Shown here piece by piece: positions 20,379-30,183 of a DNA stretch of 64,000 nucleotides. Location of the stretch: the NCBI GenBank assembly GCA_016218575.1, contig JACRDN010000012.1, positions 1-64,000 of the forward strand, in the 5' to 3' direction. The position numbers and the translations under genes are program-made. Below the pieces are notes generated by a model. The model saw only the letters and a program-made list of their open reading frames with translations. It made no database searches and was not told the DNA's origin. The stretch's first letter is position 1, and each line of letters starts with the position of its first letter. This DNA is from Elusimicrobiota bacterium (GTDB taxonomy: Bacteria > Elusimicrobiota > Elusimicrobia > UBA1565 > UBA9628).

Positions 20379-21464
20379 TTATCGCGAAGGCAAACTCTCC
20401 CGTTCTTTCACTTTGAGATCGAAGATTGCGCCCAGGAACCTCAGCAGCATTTGCTGGTACAACTCCGATGGAAGTCCCGTGGACGGAACATCTCCGAGGT
20501 AATACCCCGCGCGCGCGAACTCGCGCGCCACGGTTTCCACGCTGGCCTGAACGTCCATAAGCTTCGAGCCCCGCATGTAGTCGGAAAGCGAGGGTGCTGC
20601 TATCTCGTCGACCGTCTTCCAAATAGAGGAGAACCCCCCGAATATAGCCGTCCAGTTCAGCCAATCCGGTTCCGAGGCGTGCTGATACTCGGCTGATGCC
20701 AGGAAGCTCCACCACCGTGGCTTTGAAAGCCAATACTCGACCTTTTTCCCATAAGGCTTCTTCACGATGAGGCCGGACCTGGATACGTCGATCAGGGCCT
20801 GATGGACGCTCAGCCAGAATAGGCCGACCGAGTCAGCGATTTCTCTCGGATGCCCTTCATTGTGCGTAAGCAGATACAAGAGAACTTCGGACTTTGCCCC
20901 GATTCCGAACAAGGAGCGCATGAGGAACCGGAGGTTGGAGCCAGAGTTCGCCGTGACCTCTTGGGCTTTCTTCTGAGTCTTGATGCGTGGCCTGTTGAAG
21001 TCGAAGGCCCTGAAGCTTGGATCGATATTGTCGCCTTCCGCGCGGGGGTGGAACTCTCCGGATGGCATTTTGAAGAGAGGTTCAAGCAGGCCGCCCATCG
21101 GAGGCTTCCGGCCGTGACAGTACCTGACGAGGTTTTTCCATTTCCTGCTCTGCCCGTGGTCCGCGACATACTGCAAGGAGCCGCCGACAACGCGAATCAC
21201 GTTGGCATCCTGGGTCGAAAGGAGTCTACGCAGCCTGGCGTTATCGAGCCACTCGCCGTTGACCTGCAGCCACGCGAGGATCTCGTCGAACAAGCGCGGC
21301 TCAAAGCGCGCTAGGTCCAGCGAGAAGATCAGCAAGGCCTCGGGGTCGATGATCCATTTGTCTTCCGCCCCCGAGACTCCCAGGATGCCGAGCGTGTTCC
21401 ACTGACGCCAAAGGAGCGTCAGCATACGGTCAAGCAGCGCTTCTCTAAAGTCTTTGAGCGACAT
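20379..21464 (-). CDS. HTH-domain partner of the nucleotidyltransferase
   Basis: A 361-residue protein. The middle (about 195-250) has a winged-helix/ArsR-like pattern: SEVLLYLLTHNEGHPREIAD, then FWLSVHQALIDVSRSGLIVK and a wing YGKKVEYWLS. The first 150 residues are helical without a known signature. It overlaps the nucleotidyltransferase gene by 20 bases. Two-gene HTH + nucleotidyltransferase pairs of this sort resemble AbiE-like toxin-antitoxin modules. Here the HTH protein would be the regulator or antitoxin, but the order is reversed compared with abiEi-abiEii. The assignment is tentative. Confidence 0.7.
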   Translation of the reverse strand: MSLKDFREALLDRMLTLLWRQWNTLGILGVSGAEDKWIIDPEALLIFSLDLARFEPRLFDEILAWLQVNGEWLDNARLRRLLSTQDANVIRVVGGSLQYVADHGQSRKWKNLVRYCHGRKPPMGGLLEPLFKMPSGEFHPRAEGDNIDPSFRAFDFNRPRIKTQKKAQEVTANSGSNLRFLMRSLFGIGAKSEVLLYLLTHNEGHPREIADSVGLFWLSVHQALIDVSRSGLIVKKPYGKKVEYWLSKPRWWSFLASAEYQHASEPDWLNWTAIFGGFSSIWKTVDEIAAPSLSDYMRGSKLMDVQASVETVAREFARAGYYLGDVPSTGLPSELYQQMLLRFLGAIFDLKVKERESLPSR

Positions 21465-22044
21465 CGGAGTGCCCCATTTCCTTTAGAATCCGTTTCACTT
21501 CGCCGCGATAGGGCTCTGACACGTCGTGGGTCATGCTCCAGCGCGCGGCCTGTTCGAGCTCCTGGGCCGACGGATTGAGTTCCAAGAGGTCCTGATAGTG
21601 CTTGCCGGCCTGGTCCACCGCGGCATAGAGCTTGAAGTGAATCTGGTCGTAGCGACTGATAAAACGCACCGTCAGATGCTCGCCATAACTTCGGACCTCC
21701 GCTCGGTCGAGAACGCCTTCGGGCAGACCGAAATCCAAAGCGGAGGTCGGGCCGGGATTCAGCCAGCCATCCTTGAGGTGCAGGTCGCGCCCGACCTTCG
21801 CGGCTGCTTCGATAAGGTGCGACGGGAGCGGCTGAGCCGTATGCATGGCAAGACCATCGTTCGGCGTCTCCGAAAGCAGCGCCACGACATCGACGTCCTT
21901 GGTGGGCCTCGTGACCAAGCGCAGCGCGTGCAGCGCCGAACCGCCGCAGACCAGCAGGTCAACCGGCGACTTCTTCATCGCCGCAAGCTGCTCGCCGAGC
22001 GCGGACAATACCTGGTCGATCTCTTCCTTGCTGTGAAATGCCAT
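21445..22044 (-). CDS. DUF6036-like nucleotidyltransferase
   Basis: A 199-residue protein with the nucleotidyltransferase core GGSALHALRLVTRPTKDVDVV at about 33-53: GGSA turn, then an Asp-x-Asp metal motif in KDVDVV. This matches DUF6036/AbiEii-type nucleotidyltransferases that may modify RNA or protein. It lies 3 bases after hsdM and overlaps the HTH gene. Its position between hsdM and hsdS suggests an addiction or regulation module embedded in the R-M operon. Confidence 0.8.
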   Translation of the reverse strand: MAFHSKEEIDQVLSALGEQLAAMKKSPVDLLVCGGSALHALRLVTRPTKDVDVVALLSETPNDGLAMHTAQPLPSHLIEAAAKVGRDLHLKDGWLNPGPTSALDFGLPEGVLDRAEVRSYGEHLTVRFISRYDQIHFKLYAAVDQAGKHYQDLLELNPSAQELEQAARWSMTHDVSEPYRGEVKRILKEMGHSDVAQRL

Positions 22045-22047
22045 GCC

Positions 22048-23532
<1,485 letters not shown>

Positions 23533-23559
23533 TTAGAGGGCTCCCATTCCGATGAGATT

Positions 23560-23588
23560 ATTATAGCTGCTATATCGATTCCTGTCAA
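23560..23588 (-). promoter_or_regulatory. Consensus sigma-70 promoter of the defence operon
   Basis: On the minus strand TTGACA (23583-23588), a 17-base spacer and TATAAT (23560-23565), all perfect matches to consensus, 28 bases ahead of the hsdM start codon. No operator-like repeat is obvious, so the operon may be strongly and constitutively expressed. Confidence 0.85.
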
Positions 23589-23602
23589 GTCATGCTTTAT
23601 AG

Positions 23603-24604
23603 TTAAACAATCGTATTAATATCTGATTTACCATAGTATAAGCCAGTGTTGGCAAGTAATCGGTCCATTGGCGAATATCTCCGGTGCGCGTCGTACACGT
23701 CCCGGTTGGCGAGATGGACGTATTGCCGGACCATCTCCAGCGTTGAGTGGCCCAGGATTTGTTGGAGGCTGAACGGATCGCCACCATTGATGATGTACTG
23801 CGTCGCGCAGGTGTGGCGCAGCGTGTGCGGCGAGACGCGCACGCCTTGGATGCCGGCGCGCTCGCCGTAGCGCTTGATCATGATCTGGACATGCCGGCTC
23901 GTCAGCTCCCCGCCGTGCCGGCTGATGAACAGCAAGTCCGACGGGACGACGATCCGCCGCCGCGCGACCAGATACGCTTCGAGCGCCTGGCGCGTGACCT
24001 TGGCGAAAGGAACGCGGCGCTCCTTTCGACCCTTTCCCATGACCAGGACGGTGCCGCCCGGCACGTCTACGTTGGGCAGCCTCAGCTTTAGCGCCTCCGA
24101 GAGCCGCAGCCCCGAGTCCAGCATGAGCAGCATGAGGACCTTGTTTCGCAACCCAAGGAACGATTTGGGGTCGGCCTGCGCAAGCAGCGTTCGGACATGC
24201 TCGGACTGGAGCGGTTGGATCAAGTGCCGCTCGCGCTTCGGGCGCTCGACCAGCTCCATCGGATTGGAGCGGATCAATCCCTCGCGCAGCAGGAACTTGA
24301 AGAAGCAGCGCAGACCGCCGTAGGTCCGGTGCACGGTCTCGGACGACAACTCGCGCGCCTTGAGTTGGCTCAGATGCGCGCGGATGTGTCCCGCCGTGAT
24401 CCCCTCCATGCTCGCGATCCCGTAGCGCTGGACCAGGAAGCGCTCAAGGCCGCCGAGGATTTGGTGATACCAGGCCAGAGTGCCCGACGACAGATTGCGC
24501 GAGTCGCAGCGCAACCGGAACTCTTCATACGCCTGCTGAAACGTCGTCGCCTTGCGCGACTCCGAAAGACGATCTTGGTTTAGAGTGTTCGTTATCTCGT
24601 TCAA
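23603..24604 (-). CDS. Tyrosine recombinase/integrase (copy 1)
   Basis: A 333-residue phage-integrase-family recombinase. It has an N-terminal SAM-like core-binding domain (25-115) and a catalytic domain with Arg167, Lys191, His260-x-x-Arg263, His286 and the nucleophile Tyr295 (LGHSTLEMVRQYVHLANRDV). All six catalytic residues are present. Translation probably starts at the TTG at 24604, preceded by GGGAGGAAA. It is clearly related to the second recombinase at 29077-30042 and to the remnant at 35655-35855. It lies just upstream of the defence operon's promoter on the same strand, and may mark an older element nested in island 1. Confidence 0.93.
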   Translation of the reverse strand: MNEITNTLNQDRLSESRKATTFQQAYEEFRLRCDSRNLSSGTLAWYHQILGGLERFLVQRYGIASMEGITAGHIRAHLSQLKARELSSETVHRTYGGLRCFFKFLLREGLIRSNPMELVERPKRERHLIQPLQSEHVRTLLAQADPKSFLGLRNKVLMLLMLDSGLRLSEALKLRLPNVDVPGGTVLVMGKGRKERRVPFAKVTRQALEAYLVARRRIVVPSDLLFISRHGGELTSRHVQIMIKRYGERAGIQGVRVSPHTLRHTCATQYIINGGDPFSLQQILGHSTLEMVRQYVHLANRDVYDAHRRYSPMDRLLANTGLYYGKSDINTIV

Positions 24605-24616
24605 TTTCCTCCCATG

Positions 24617-24645
24617 CAGACCGAGTTTCCCCCGGTCTTCTTTTT
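24617..24645 (+). terminator. Possible intrinsic terminator
   Basis: AGACCG ... CGGTCT followed by TCTTTTT on the plus strand, located between the integrase start and the coupling-protein gene. No plus-strand gene feeds it, so it may only insulate the integrase leader. Confidence 0.35.
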
Positions 24646-24705
24646 AGGGGAGTCGCATGCTCCCCGATTCGACTCATCCGGCACCCAGGTGCGTCAACGG
24701 CGCTT

Positions 24706-26454
24706 CTAGCGCAGCCGTCCGTCGTTGTCGAAGCGTCCCGGTCCCTTCATCTCGCTCTCAAGTTCAAGCCCTACGCCTTTCTGAACTGGACCGCCTTCAA
24801 GCAGCGGCATTTCAAGCGGCTCAAGCAAACGCGCCACACCTGCCGTCCTCGCCAGGCACTCAAGACGCCCGGCCGAGTAGATGAGCGCCGTGCCCGGCAC
24901 CAGGCTCTTGAGCAGGTTGGGATGAACCTTGAACTCCTCGACCTCCCGTCGGGATATCTGCCCCGTGCGCATGGTCCCAAGCGCGCCACGCTGGACCTGC
25001 TCGGTGTCCTTGAACGTCGTGTAGGTCCCGAGCGTGGCGGACCAGAACTCCGCGTCCTCAGGGGCGGGAGTTCTGAAGCAGACCTTGCAGCCCGAGGTGT
25101 TGGCGAAGACCGCCGAGTGGAAGGCTTCGGCCGACATTCCCTCGATCCTCTTGAGCTGGCCCAGGTCTTGATGTGAGAGGACCGTCCAGAAGCGCGCCGA
25201 GCCCACCGTGGCAATGAAAGATGAGAACACCGGCGTGGCGAACTCCGCGAACTCGTCCAGGATCACCGAGGCAGGCTCGGGCTTCGGGTACATCTTCTGC
25301 CGAGAAGCCGCCACCGAGAGCAGGCCCGAGATGAGCATGCGGCCAAGCGGATTGGCGAGGACCTGAAGGTGCCCTATGGGGACCGCGAAGTAAGCAAGCT
25401 GCCCGCGCTCGAAGACATCCTCCAGGCGGATTTCCGGGGAGTAGTCGTTGAGCAGCCGTCCCAACTCTCCGGTCGTCCATGGCCGAATGGCCGAGGTCAG
25501 CGCCGAGGTGTCGGTCCCTTTCTTGAAGTCCTCGGCCGCGGCGTCTACTTTGCGCGTGTCCTTGCAGAGGTCGAATGCCTTCTTGCGGGCCTTCTCCGAG
25601 CTGAAGTAGGCGAGGCAGTCCTTGAGGGTGAACTCAAGGCCCGTGGCACAGAAGACCTCGACCATGTTGAGCATCCGGGCGTAGTCGAGCGAGCGGTAAT
25701 AGTCCTGGCCCTCGCCCGAGGACGTGGGTTCTCGGCCGATAGCGCGCGCGAGCTGGTTGGCGACCGCCGTCGTGTCCTGGCCGGGCAGCCGCCGGATCGG
25801 GTTGAAGGTCATCGAGCGCGCATCCTGCGGATTGAAGTAGCGCACGTCCGCCGCGCGCCCAGCCAGGTTCGCCAGTTTTAGGAACTGGTCGAAGTCCGAG
25901 CTGTCGCCCTTGGCCTCCATGAAGAAGACCGGCATGCCGCGCTTCATGTCCTGGCCTGAAAGGCCGAAGAGAAGCTGCGACTTGCCCGAGCGGGTCGGCC
26001 CCACGATCTGCATGTGGCTTTCGCGCTCCTTATCGGTCACGAAGACCTTGGTCCAGCCGTTGGCCGTGCCGAGGAACGTCCCGTGTGCGGACGGCTCGCC
26101 CTCAAGAATCCGGCCGAGCGGCTTGTCAGTGCTGCCCGCCTGGCGCGGCGCGTCCCATTGGCGCTTGCGCGCGCCAGGGCCAGGCTTGCGCAGGGCCAGG
26201 CCCAGGCCGACGAACAGGCCAAGCGCCGCGGAGGCTCCTTGGGCGGTGCGCCGCAGGTCCCCGACCGGGATGCGCCGGAGTATCCCGAGGTCCTTTCGGA
26301 GTTTCAAGAGGACCGGCAGGCCTATCAACGGCAGGGACAGGGCGACGGCCAGAGCGAGCGCCAAGCCCGCGAGCTTACGGCGCTCGAAATGCACCAGCAC
26401 CGAGGTTGCAATGACCCCGATGACGCAGACCAACATCGCGATTTTGGCTTCCAT
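24706..26454 (-). CDS. VirD4/TraG-like type IV coupling ATPase
   Basis: A 582-residue membrane-bound DNA-translocating ATPase. The N-terminus has transmembrane segments at about 5-22 and 29-50, and a further hydrophobic stretch at 72-90. Walker A GPTRSGKS is at 152-159, Walker B SVILDEFAEFA near 380, and a conserved Gln box follows (LSHQDLGQLK). This is the TraD/TraG/VirD4 class that delivers DNA to a conjugation channel. No channel or relaxase genes are near, so it would have to use those of a helper element. Its start overlaps the upstream stop (TAATG). Confidence 0.85.
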   Translation of the reverse strand: MEAKIAMLVCVIGVIATSVLVHFERRKLAGLALALAVALSLPLIGLPVLLKLRKDLGILRRIPVGDLRRTAQGASAALGLFVGLGLALRKPGPGARKRQWDAPRQAGSTDKPLGRILEGEPSAHGTFLGTANGWTKVFVTDKERESHMQIVGPTRSGKSQLLFGLSGQDMKRGMPVFFMEAKGDSSDFDQFLKLANLAGRAADVRYFNPQDARSMTFNPIRRLPGQDTTAVANQLARAIGREPTSSGEGQDYYRSLDYARMLNMVEVFCATGLEFTLKDCLAYFSSEKARKKAFDLCKDTRKVDAAAEDFKKGTDTSALTSAIRPWTTGELGRLLNDYSPEIRLEDVFERGQLAYFAVPIGHLQVLANPLGRMLISGLLSVAASRQKMYPKPEPASVILDEFAEFATPVFSSFIATVGSARFWTVLSHQDLGQLKRIEGMSAEAFHSAVFANTSGCKVCFRTPAPEDAEFWSATLGTYTTFKDTEQVQRGALGTMRTGQISRREVEEFKVHPNLLKSLVPGTALIYSAGRLECLARTAGVARLLEPLEMPLLEGGPVQKGVGLELESEMKGPGRFDNDGRLR

Positions 26455-27329
26455 TAGGCGGCACCTCCCACGGTTTCAAGGTCGGACGGCAAGGCTTTCG
26501 GCGCGCTCAGAATGGACGCCGCCGAGGCCGGCACGAGTCTCAGGCTGCGGCCTTCGCAGTTGGCGAAGGTACAGCGCCCGGCGCTGGCCCTGAACTCCGC
26601 CAGGTCGCAGACGTAGATGAACGGCATGCTCAGGCGCGCGGCCTGCCGGCGAACAAAGTCCGGCCCGCTCGGCCAGTTTGTCAGGTAGAGGACCACGGCC
26701 CGGCCAGGCAGCGAGGCCCGATAGGAGCCCCAGATATCGGGGTAGAGCTGGGTCGCTTTCTTGTTCAACTCGACCTCGACCGCCTTGGGCTCGGCCGGGT
26801 CCGAGATCCACAAGTCCGGGATTCGGGACCGGCTCGTGGTGTGGCTCCAGCCGCCACGACTGTTCCAGTCCGTGCGCTCCCGGATCGTCCGGACCGTGAG
26901 CCCATGCAGCCGGGACAGCACCAAACCCACGGCGTTGACCAGGATCTCATGCTCGATCAGATGGCCCGAGACCGACCGCTTGAAGCCCGGGAGCCGCGCC
27001 AATTTCGCCGCCTTGAGCGCCCGATGACCCCGGCTTGTCAGCGTGAAGACCATCGGGAAGTCCCGATAGAAATGAGCCTCCACATGGCCCGACTTCTTGA
27101 GGTCTTGAAGCCTCTTGTACCCCGACAGCCGGTACAGATTCTCGCCGTATTCGTTGAAGAGCAGCCTCGCCCGTTCGGTTTCTCCGAGACCTTTATGGAA
27201 CACCAAGCCGTCTATTTGTCCCAGCCCGAGCACTCCCCACAGTTCCAACTCCCGCAACAACTCCCCATCCCTTTCCTGCAACTCCGCCCCGCCTTTCTTG
27301 CCTTTCCCTTTCGATTTTCTGTTGATCAA
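26454..27329 (-). CDS. Replication-relaxation family protein
   Basis: About 291 residues with a winged-helix N-terminus (LLRELELWGVLGLGQIDGLVF; RLQDLKKSGHVEAHF) and the HxxxV-type core HLIEHEILVNAVGLVLSRL. A PD-(D/E)xK-like stretch follows (IPDLWISDPAEPKAVEVELN), as in the Replic_Relax family of plasmids and integrative elements. I place the start at a TTG (27329) with GGAGGT six bases upstream. The open frame runs to 27554 but the extra part covers strong hairpins and low-complexity Lys/Gly codons. Its role may be in nicking or initiating transfer or replication, working with the coupling ATPase directly downstream. Confidence 0.75.
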   Translation of the reverse strand: MINRKSKGKGKKGGAELQERDGELLRELELWGVLGLGQIDGLVFHKGLGETERARLLFNEYGENLYRLSGYKRLQDLKKSGHVEAHFYRDFPMVFTLTSRGHRALKAAKLARLPGFKRSVSGHLIEHEILVNAVGLVLSRLHGLTVRTIRERTDWNSRGGWSHTTSRSRIPDLWISDPAEPKAVEVELNKKATQLYPDIWGSYRASLPGRAVVLYLTNWPSGPDFVRRQAARLSMPFIYVCDLAEFRASAGRCTFANCEGRSLRLVPASAASILSAPKALPSDLETVGGAA

Positions 27330-27423
27330 TCTCTGACCTCCCCCGTTTTTTTGTCCCTTCCCTTGTCCTCCTCCCTTTCCTATCTGCACCTCCCTGACCG
27401 CCGCAGTCTTTTTTGCCCGCCGC

Positions 27424-27467
27424 TTCCCAACCCCAGCACCACATCGTTGTGGGGGTGGGGTTGGGAA
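27424..27467. other. Long hairpin upstream of the replication-relaxation gene
   Basis: A perfect 11-bp stem TTCCCAACCCC (27424-27434) / GGGGTTGGGAA (27457-27467) encloses a further CACCACA/TGTGG pairing. It lies in the 300-bp segment 27330-27629, which I believe holds no gene. It could be a DNA hairpin of a transfer or replication origin, or an RNA leader element. Confidence 0.6.
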
Positions 27468-27537
27468 GAAAAGTCCTCGCAGAGGACGACAGGCGGGCGA
27501 GAAAAAGCCTCGCGGCGGCCGTCGTTTTCTCGTTGAG

Positions 27538-27575
27538 GCCTTCGAATGCACCACTGTTCTGTGGCGCTCGAAGGC
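27538..27575. other. Second long hairpin in the same leader
   Basis: GCCTTCGA (27538-27545) pairs with TCGAAGGC (27568-27575). An inner GCACCAC (27548-27554) pairs with GTGGCGC (27561-27567) with one mismatch around a six-base loop. On the minus strand GCCTC...GAGGC followed by TTTTT (27502-27540) could form a terminator-like alternative. With the hairpin at 27424 it makes a structured region of about 150 bases. Confidence 0.6.
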
Positions 27576-27629
27576 TTAAGACCCTCCCTAGGAGTAACGA
27601 ACGAGGGGGCCGGTTTTAGACAGGTAGTT

Positions 27630-28421
27630 TTAGGCGGAGAAGCCCCGGCTTTCAAAATGCCGGAGAATGCGGGCGACGCGACGGGCGGTTCTACGCTGAG
27701 GTTGGCCGAGTTCTCGCGCGGCTTCGGACACGTTACCCCCGGCGGCAGCGAGTTCGGAGAGCAAGGAATCCACGTCCTTAGGAGACATTTTGAGCTTCGC
27801 CGGCAACTCGGCGAAGGCCTCTTTCAGGAAGAACTGGCGCAGGTGGGCGTGGGGAGTCTCGGTGTGTGTTCGGTAGATAAAAGGTCGCCGGATACCATCG
27901 GTAAGTTGCTCCGGGTCGAGGCCTTCCTCGGCGTGTTCGACCTCGTCGAGCGTGGCGAATAGCTCTTCCTCGTACTCCTGACGCCGCAAGTCATCGGTCT
28001 CTTGGTTCTTGAGAATTTTCCGGAAATACGCGGCCTCATGACGGCGGAGCCGGAGCATGAATTCGCGGTCTCGGACGTGGACATTGCCCCGCTTGGAGAC
28101 GCTGACCGGCGTCGTGGCGGGCACCTCATCCAGCGCCCGCCAAAGGACGTCGAGCAGGTGGCGCGGGTCTGTGAAGACGTCCCCTACTTTCAGCGGCCGC
28201 GACGGCCGGCGTCGGCGCGTCGTGCGTCGGGCTTTTCGGTAGAGCTTGTCGTGGATCAGGCTGGCCTGATCGACCGTGAGGTGAAAGTCCACCCAGTCGT
28301 CCAGGCGCGAGGGGGCGGGCTTGGCGGGAGGCTCGAGCGCCTCGGCGAGGAGCTCGTCGCCCAACGATAGTACCTCTATCGCGTGGGCTTCAAAATAAAA
28401 TGGCGGCGCTTTGGGTTCCAC
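27630..28421 (-). CDS. Unknown mobile-element protein with C-terminal HTH
   Basis: A 263-residue acidic/basic soluble protein starting with GTG at 28421. It has a basic patch (KARRTTRRRRPSRPLK, about 62-77) and a C-terminal helix-turn-helix-like region (DVDSLLSELAAAGGNVSEAA, then GQPQRRTARRVARIL). This suggests DNA binding and possibly regulation of transfer genes. I do not recognise the family. It is preceded by a structured leader with an intrinsic terminator 30 bases ahead of its start. Regulation by attenuation is therefore plausible. Confidence 0.6.
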   Translation of the reverse strand: MEPKAPPFYFEAHAIEVLSLGDELLAEALEPPAKPAPSRLDDWVDFHLTVDQASLIHDKLYRKARRTTRRRRPSRPLKVGDVFTDPRHLLDVLWRALDEVPATTPVSVSKRGNVHVRDREFMLRLRRHEAAYFRKILKNQETDDLRRQEYEEELFATLDEVEHAEEGLDPEQLTDGIRRPFIYRTHTETPHAHLRQFFLKEAFAELPAKLKMSPKDVDSLLSELAAAGGNVSEAARELGQPQRRTARRVARILRHFESRGFSA

Positions 28422-28449
28422 GATTTTCTTTGACCGGCCCGGACTTCGG

Positions 28450-28596
28450 GCAATAAAAAGCGAGAAACGAGCTGGTCGTTTCCCGTGGTCTCATCCCGTT
28501 ACGGCGGGATCGTGGATACCCTGGGGCCTATTCCCCAGGCTACACAGGCGGTGTCGGGCAAGCTTCGCCCGACGGTAATAGGGTAACGGCATTATA
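28450..28596 (-). ncRNA. Candidate structured small RNA or attenuator leader
   Basis: On the minus strand a TATAAT box (28591-28596) is followed by four perfect stem-loops: GTCGGGC/GCCCGAC (28553-28573), CCTGGGG/CCCCAGG (28520-28539), ATCCCG/CGGGAT (28493-28510) and GAAACGA/TCGTTTC (28464-28482). The last runs into CGCTTTTTATT, an intrinsic terminator. CCGTTAC near the 5' end could also pair with GTAACGG in the third loop. No protein frame fits. It may be an independent RNA of about 135 nt or a cis leader of the gene starting at 28421. I see no clear -35 box. Confidence 0.6.
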
Positions 28597-28642
28597 CCTT
28601 TTCTCCAGGGCCATCCGGCCCCAAAAACCTAGGCCATTGGGC

Positions 28643-29080
28643 TCAGATGAGCAGCCGAACCAGCTCCCGCGCGCCGACCTCAAGCAGCCCCAGGACTCGC
28701 GGCCCCAGGTGGGCGGCTCGCCAAGCGGCCAGGGAACCCCACACCAGGGCGAGCTGTGCGGCCAGCGCCGCGAGGAAGTTGACGGCGAACGGCGCTCGGC
28801 CAGCCACCGGCCTGACCAGCCACTCGGCTGCCGCATAGGTCCAGTCGTCCAGCGCCAGGAACAGGCGTAGCGCGCCCAGCGCAATCCAGAGTTGCAGCCG
28901 GGTCAACAAGCCGAAGGTCAGCAGGCAGCCGAGGACCAGCTCGCGGGCGATAGCGCCCAGGCTGGGCGGTTGATAGCCGCTTCGTTTCGCCGCCGCGACC
29001 GCGATGGCGAGCCAGACGATCAGCCGGGCCATCGGCCGCCAGTCCCATTCGTGCAGCCACCAATGGAGCCGGGCCTTCAT
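28643..29080 (-). CDS. Small membrane protein of unknown function
   Basis: A 145-residue protein rich in Leu, Ala and Trp. It has three or four hydrophobic helices (MARLIVWLAIAVAAA; LVLGCLLTFGLLTRLQLWIAL; FAVNFLAALAAQLALVWGSL). There is no known motif. Its ATG overlaps the integrase stop by four bases (ATGA), so it is translated after the integrase. Its role may be in transfer or entry exclusion, but nothing in the sequence proves this. Confidence 0.6.
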   Translation of the reverse strand: MKARLHWWLHEWDWRPMARLIVWLAIAVAAAKRSGYQPPSLGAIARELVLGCLLTFGLLTRLQLWIALGALRLFLALDDWTYAAAEWLVRPVAGRAPFAVNFLAALAAQLALVWGSLAAWRAAHLGPRVLGLLEVGARELVRLLI

Positions 29081-30042
29081 CGGAACCTCACCGAGCGCCG
29101 GCCGCTTGCGAGCGGCCCGAGCTTGTCTATCGGCGAGTAGCGCTGGTGCTGGAGCGCCACGTCGCGGTTGGCAAGGCGCACGTAGATTTTGACCATCTCC
29201 AGGGTCGAGTGGCCGAGCATCGCTTGGAGGCTGAAGGCGTCCCCGCCGTTTAGGATGTACTGTGTGGCGAAGGTATGGCGCAGCGTGTGCGGCGAGACGC
29301 GGACGCCCTCAATGCCCGCCGCCTTGCCGTAACGCTTGAGCCTGATCTGGAAGTGGCGCGGGCAAATCTGGCCGCCGAACTGGTCCAGGAAGAAGACATC
29401 CTGGCCGGCCACGTCGCCACGCCATTGAGAGTAATCCCAAAGCGCCTTCTTTACCGCGCCGCCGAACGGCACGGCGCGCTCCTTGTCGCCCTTGCCCAAG
29501 ACCGTGAGCCGGTTGGCCTGCCAGTCAAGCCGGTCCCGGCGAAGGCCCAGGACCTCGCCCAGCCGCAGGCCGGTATCGAGCATGAGCAGCATCATGGTCC
29601 AGTTGCGCAAGCCGCAGAAGGTCTTGGTCTTCGGCTGCGTGAGCAGGAGCCGCACTTGGTCCATGTTGAGCGGCCGGATGAGCTTCTTCTCTACCTTCGG
29701 CTTCTCAACCAGGCTGAAGGGTGTCGCCGGGATCAACCGCTCCTGCGAGAGGTAGCGGAAGAAGCAGCGCAGCCCTCCATACGTTCGATTGATCGTGATG
29801 GAGGAATGGCCGCTCTGACGCAGATGATCGAAGAACGCCCGCAGGAGGTTGGGCGTCGTCTCGCGCGGGGTGGACGCGCCGACGCCCTCCAGGAAGCGCA
29901 GGAAGCCCCCTAGGATAGTCTTGTACCAGGCCAGGGTATGGTCCGAGACATTCTTCGAGCGGCAGCGCAGGAAGAACAACTCTCGCGCCGAGGGCCAGTC
30001 TTGTGCGGCAACGTCGCTTTGATCTTTCCAGAGTCTTTGCAT
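29077..30042 (-). CDS. Tyrosine recombinase/integrase (copy 2, beside the tRNA)
   Basis: A 321-residue integrase with an intact catalytic set: Arg160, Lys184, His252-x-x-Arg255, His278 and Tyr287 (LGHSTLEMVKIYVRLANRDV). The N-terminal core-binding domain spans about 14-105. It resembles copy 1 along its whole length. It reads away from the tRNA-Met gene, 175 bases from that gene's 5' end, which fits an integrase acting at the tRNA attachment site of island 1. The 42-nt att repeat includes the anticodon loop. Confidence 0.95.
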   Translation of the reverse strand: MQRLWKDQSDVAAQDWPSARELFFLRCRSKNVSDHTLAWYKTILGGFLRFLEGVGASTPRETTPNLLRAFFDHLRQSGHSSITINRTYGGLRCFFRYLSQERLIPATPFSLVEKPKVEKKLIRPLNMDQVRLLLTQPKTKTFCGLRNWTMMLLMLDTGLRLGEVLGLRRDRLDWQANRLTVLGKGDKERAVPFGGAVKKALWDYSQWRGDVAGQDVFFLDQFGGQICPRHFQIRLKRYGKAAGIEGVRVSPHTLRHTFATQYILNGGDAFSLQAMLGHSTLEMVKIYVRLANRDVALQHQRYSPIDKLGPLASGRRSVRFR

Positions 30043-30183
30043 GTTCGCCTCCGAGTTCTGGGCTTAGCAAGGCGCTTCGCAGCCGCCGTGCCTACCCGAA
30101 TTCCCGGACTAACCTTGCGAACTTGCAGTGATCCTCGAACTTCCGCCCTCTCGCGAGTTCTCGTCGAGAAAGCAGACTTTCGT

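Noticed and set aside
24648-24690. tRNA-like sequence with GGGGAG/CTCCCC and TTCGACTC
   Set aside because: Only isolated similarity to a T loop. No cloverleaf can be drawn.
27330-27554. N-terminal extension of the replication-relaxation protein
   Set aside because: Low-complexity Lys/Gly/Arg codons over a strong DNA hairpin. A TTG with an ideal ribosome site starts the conserved part.
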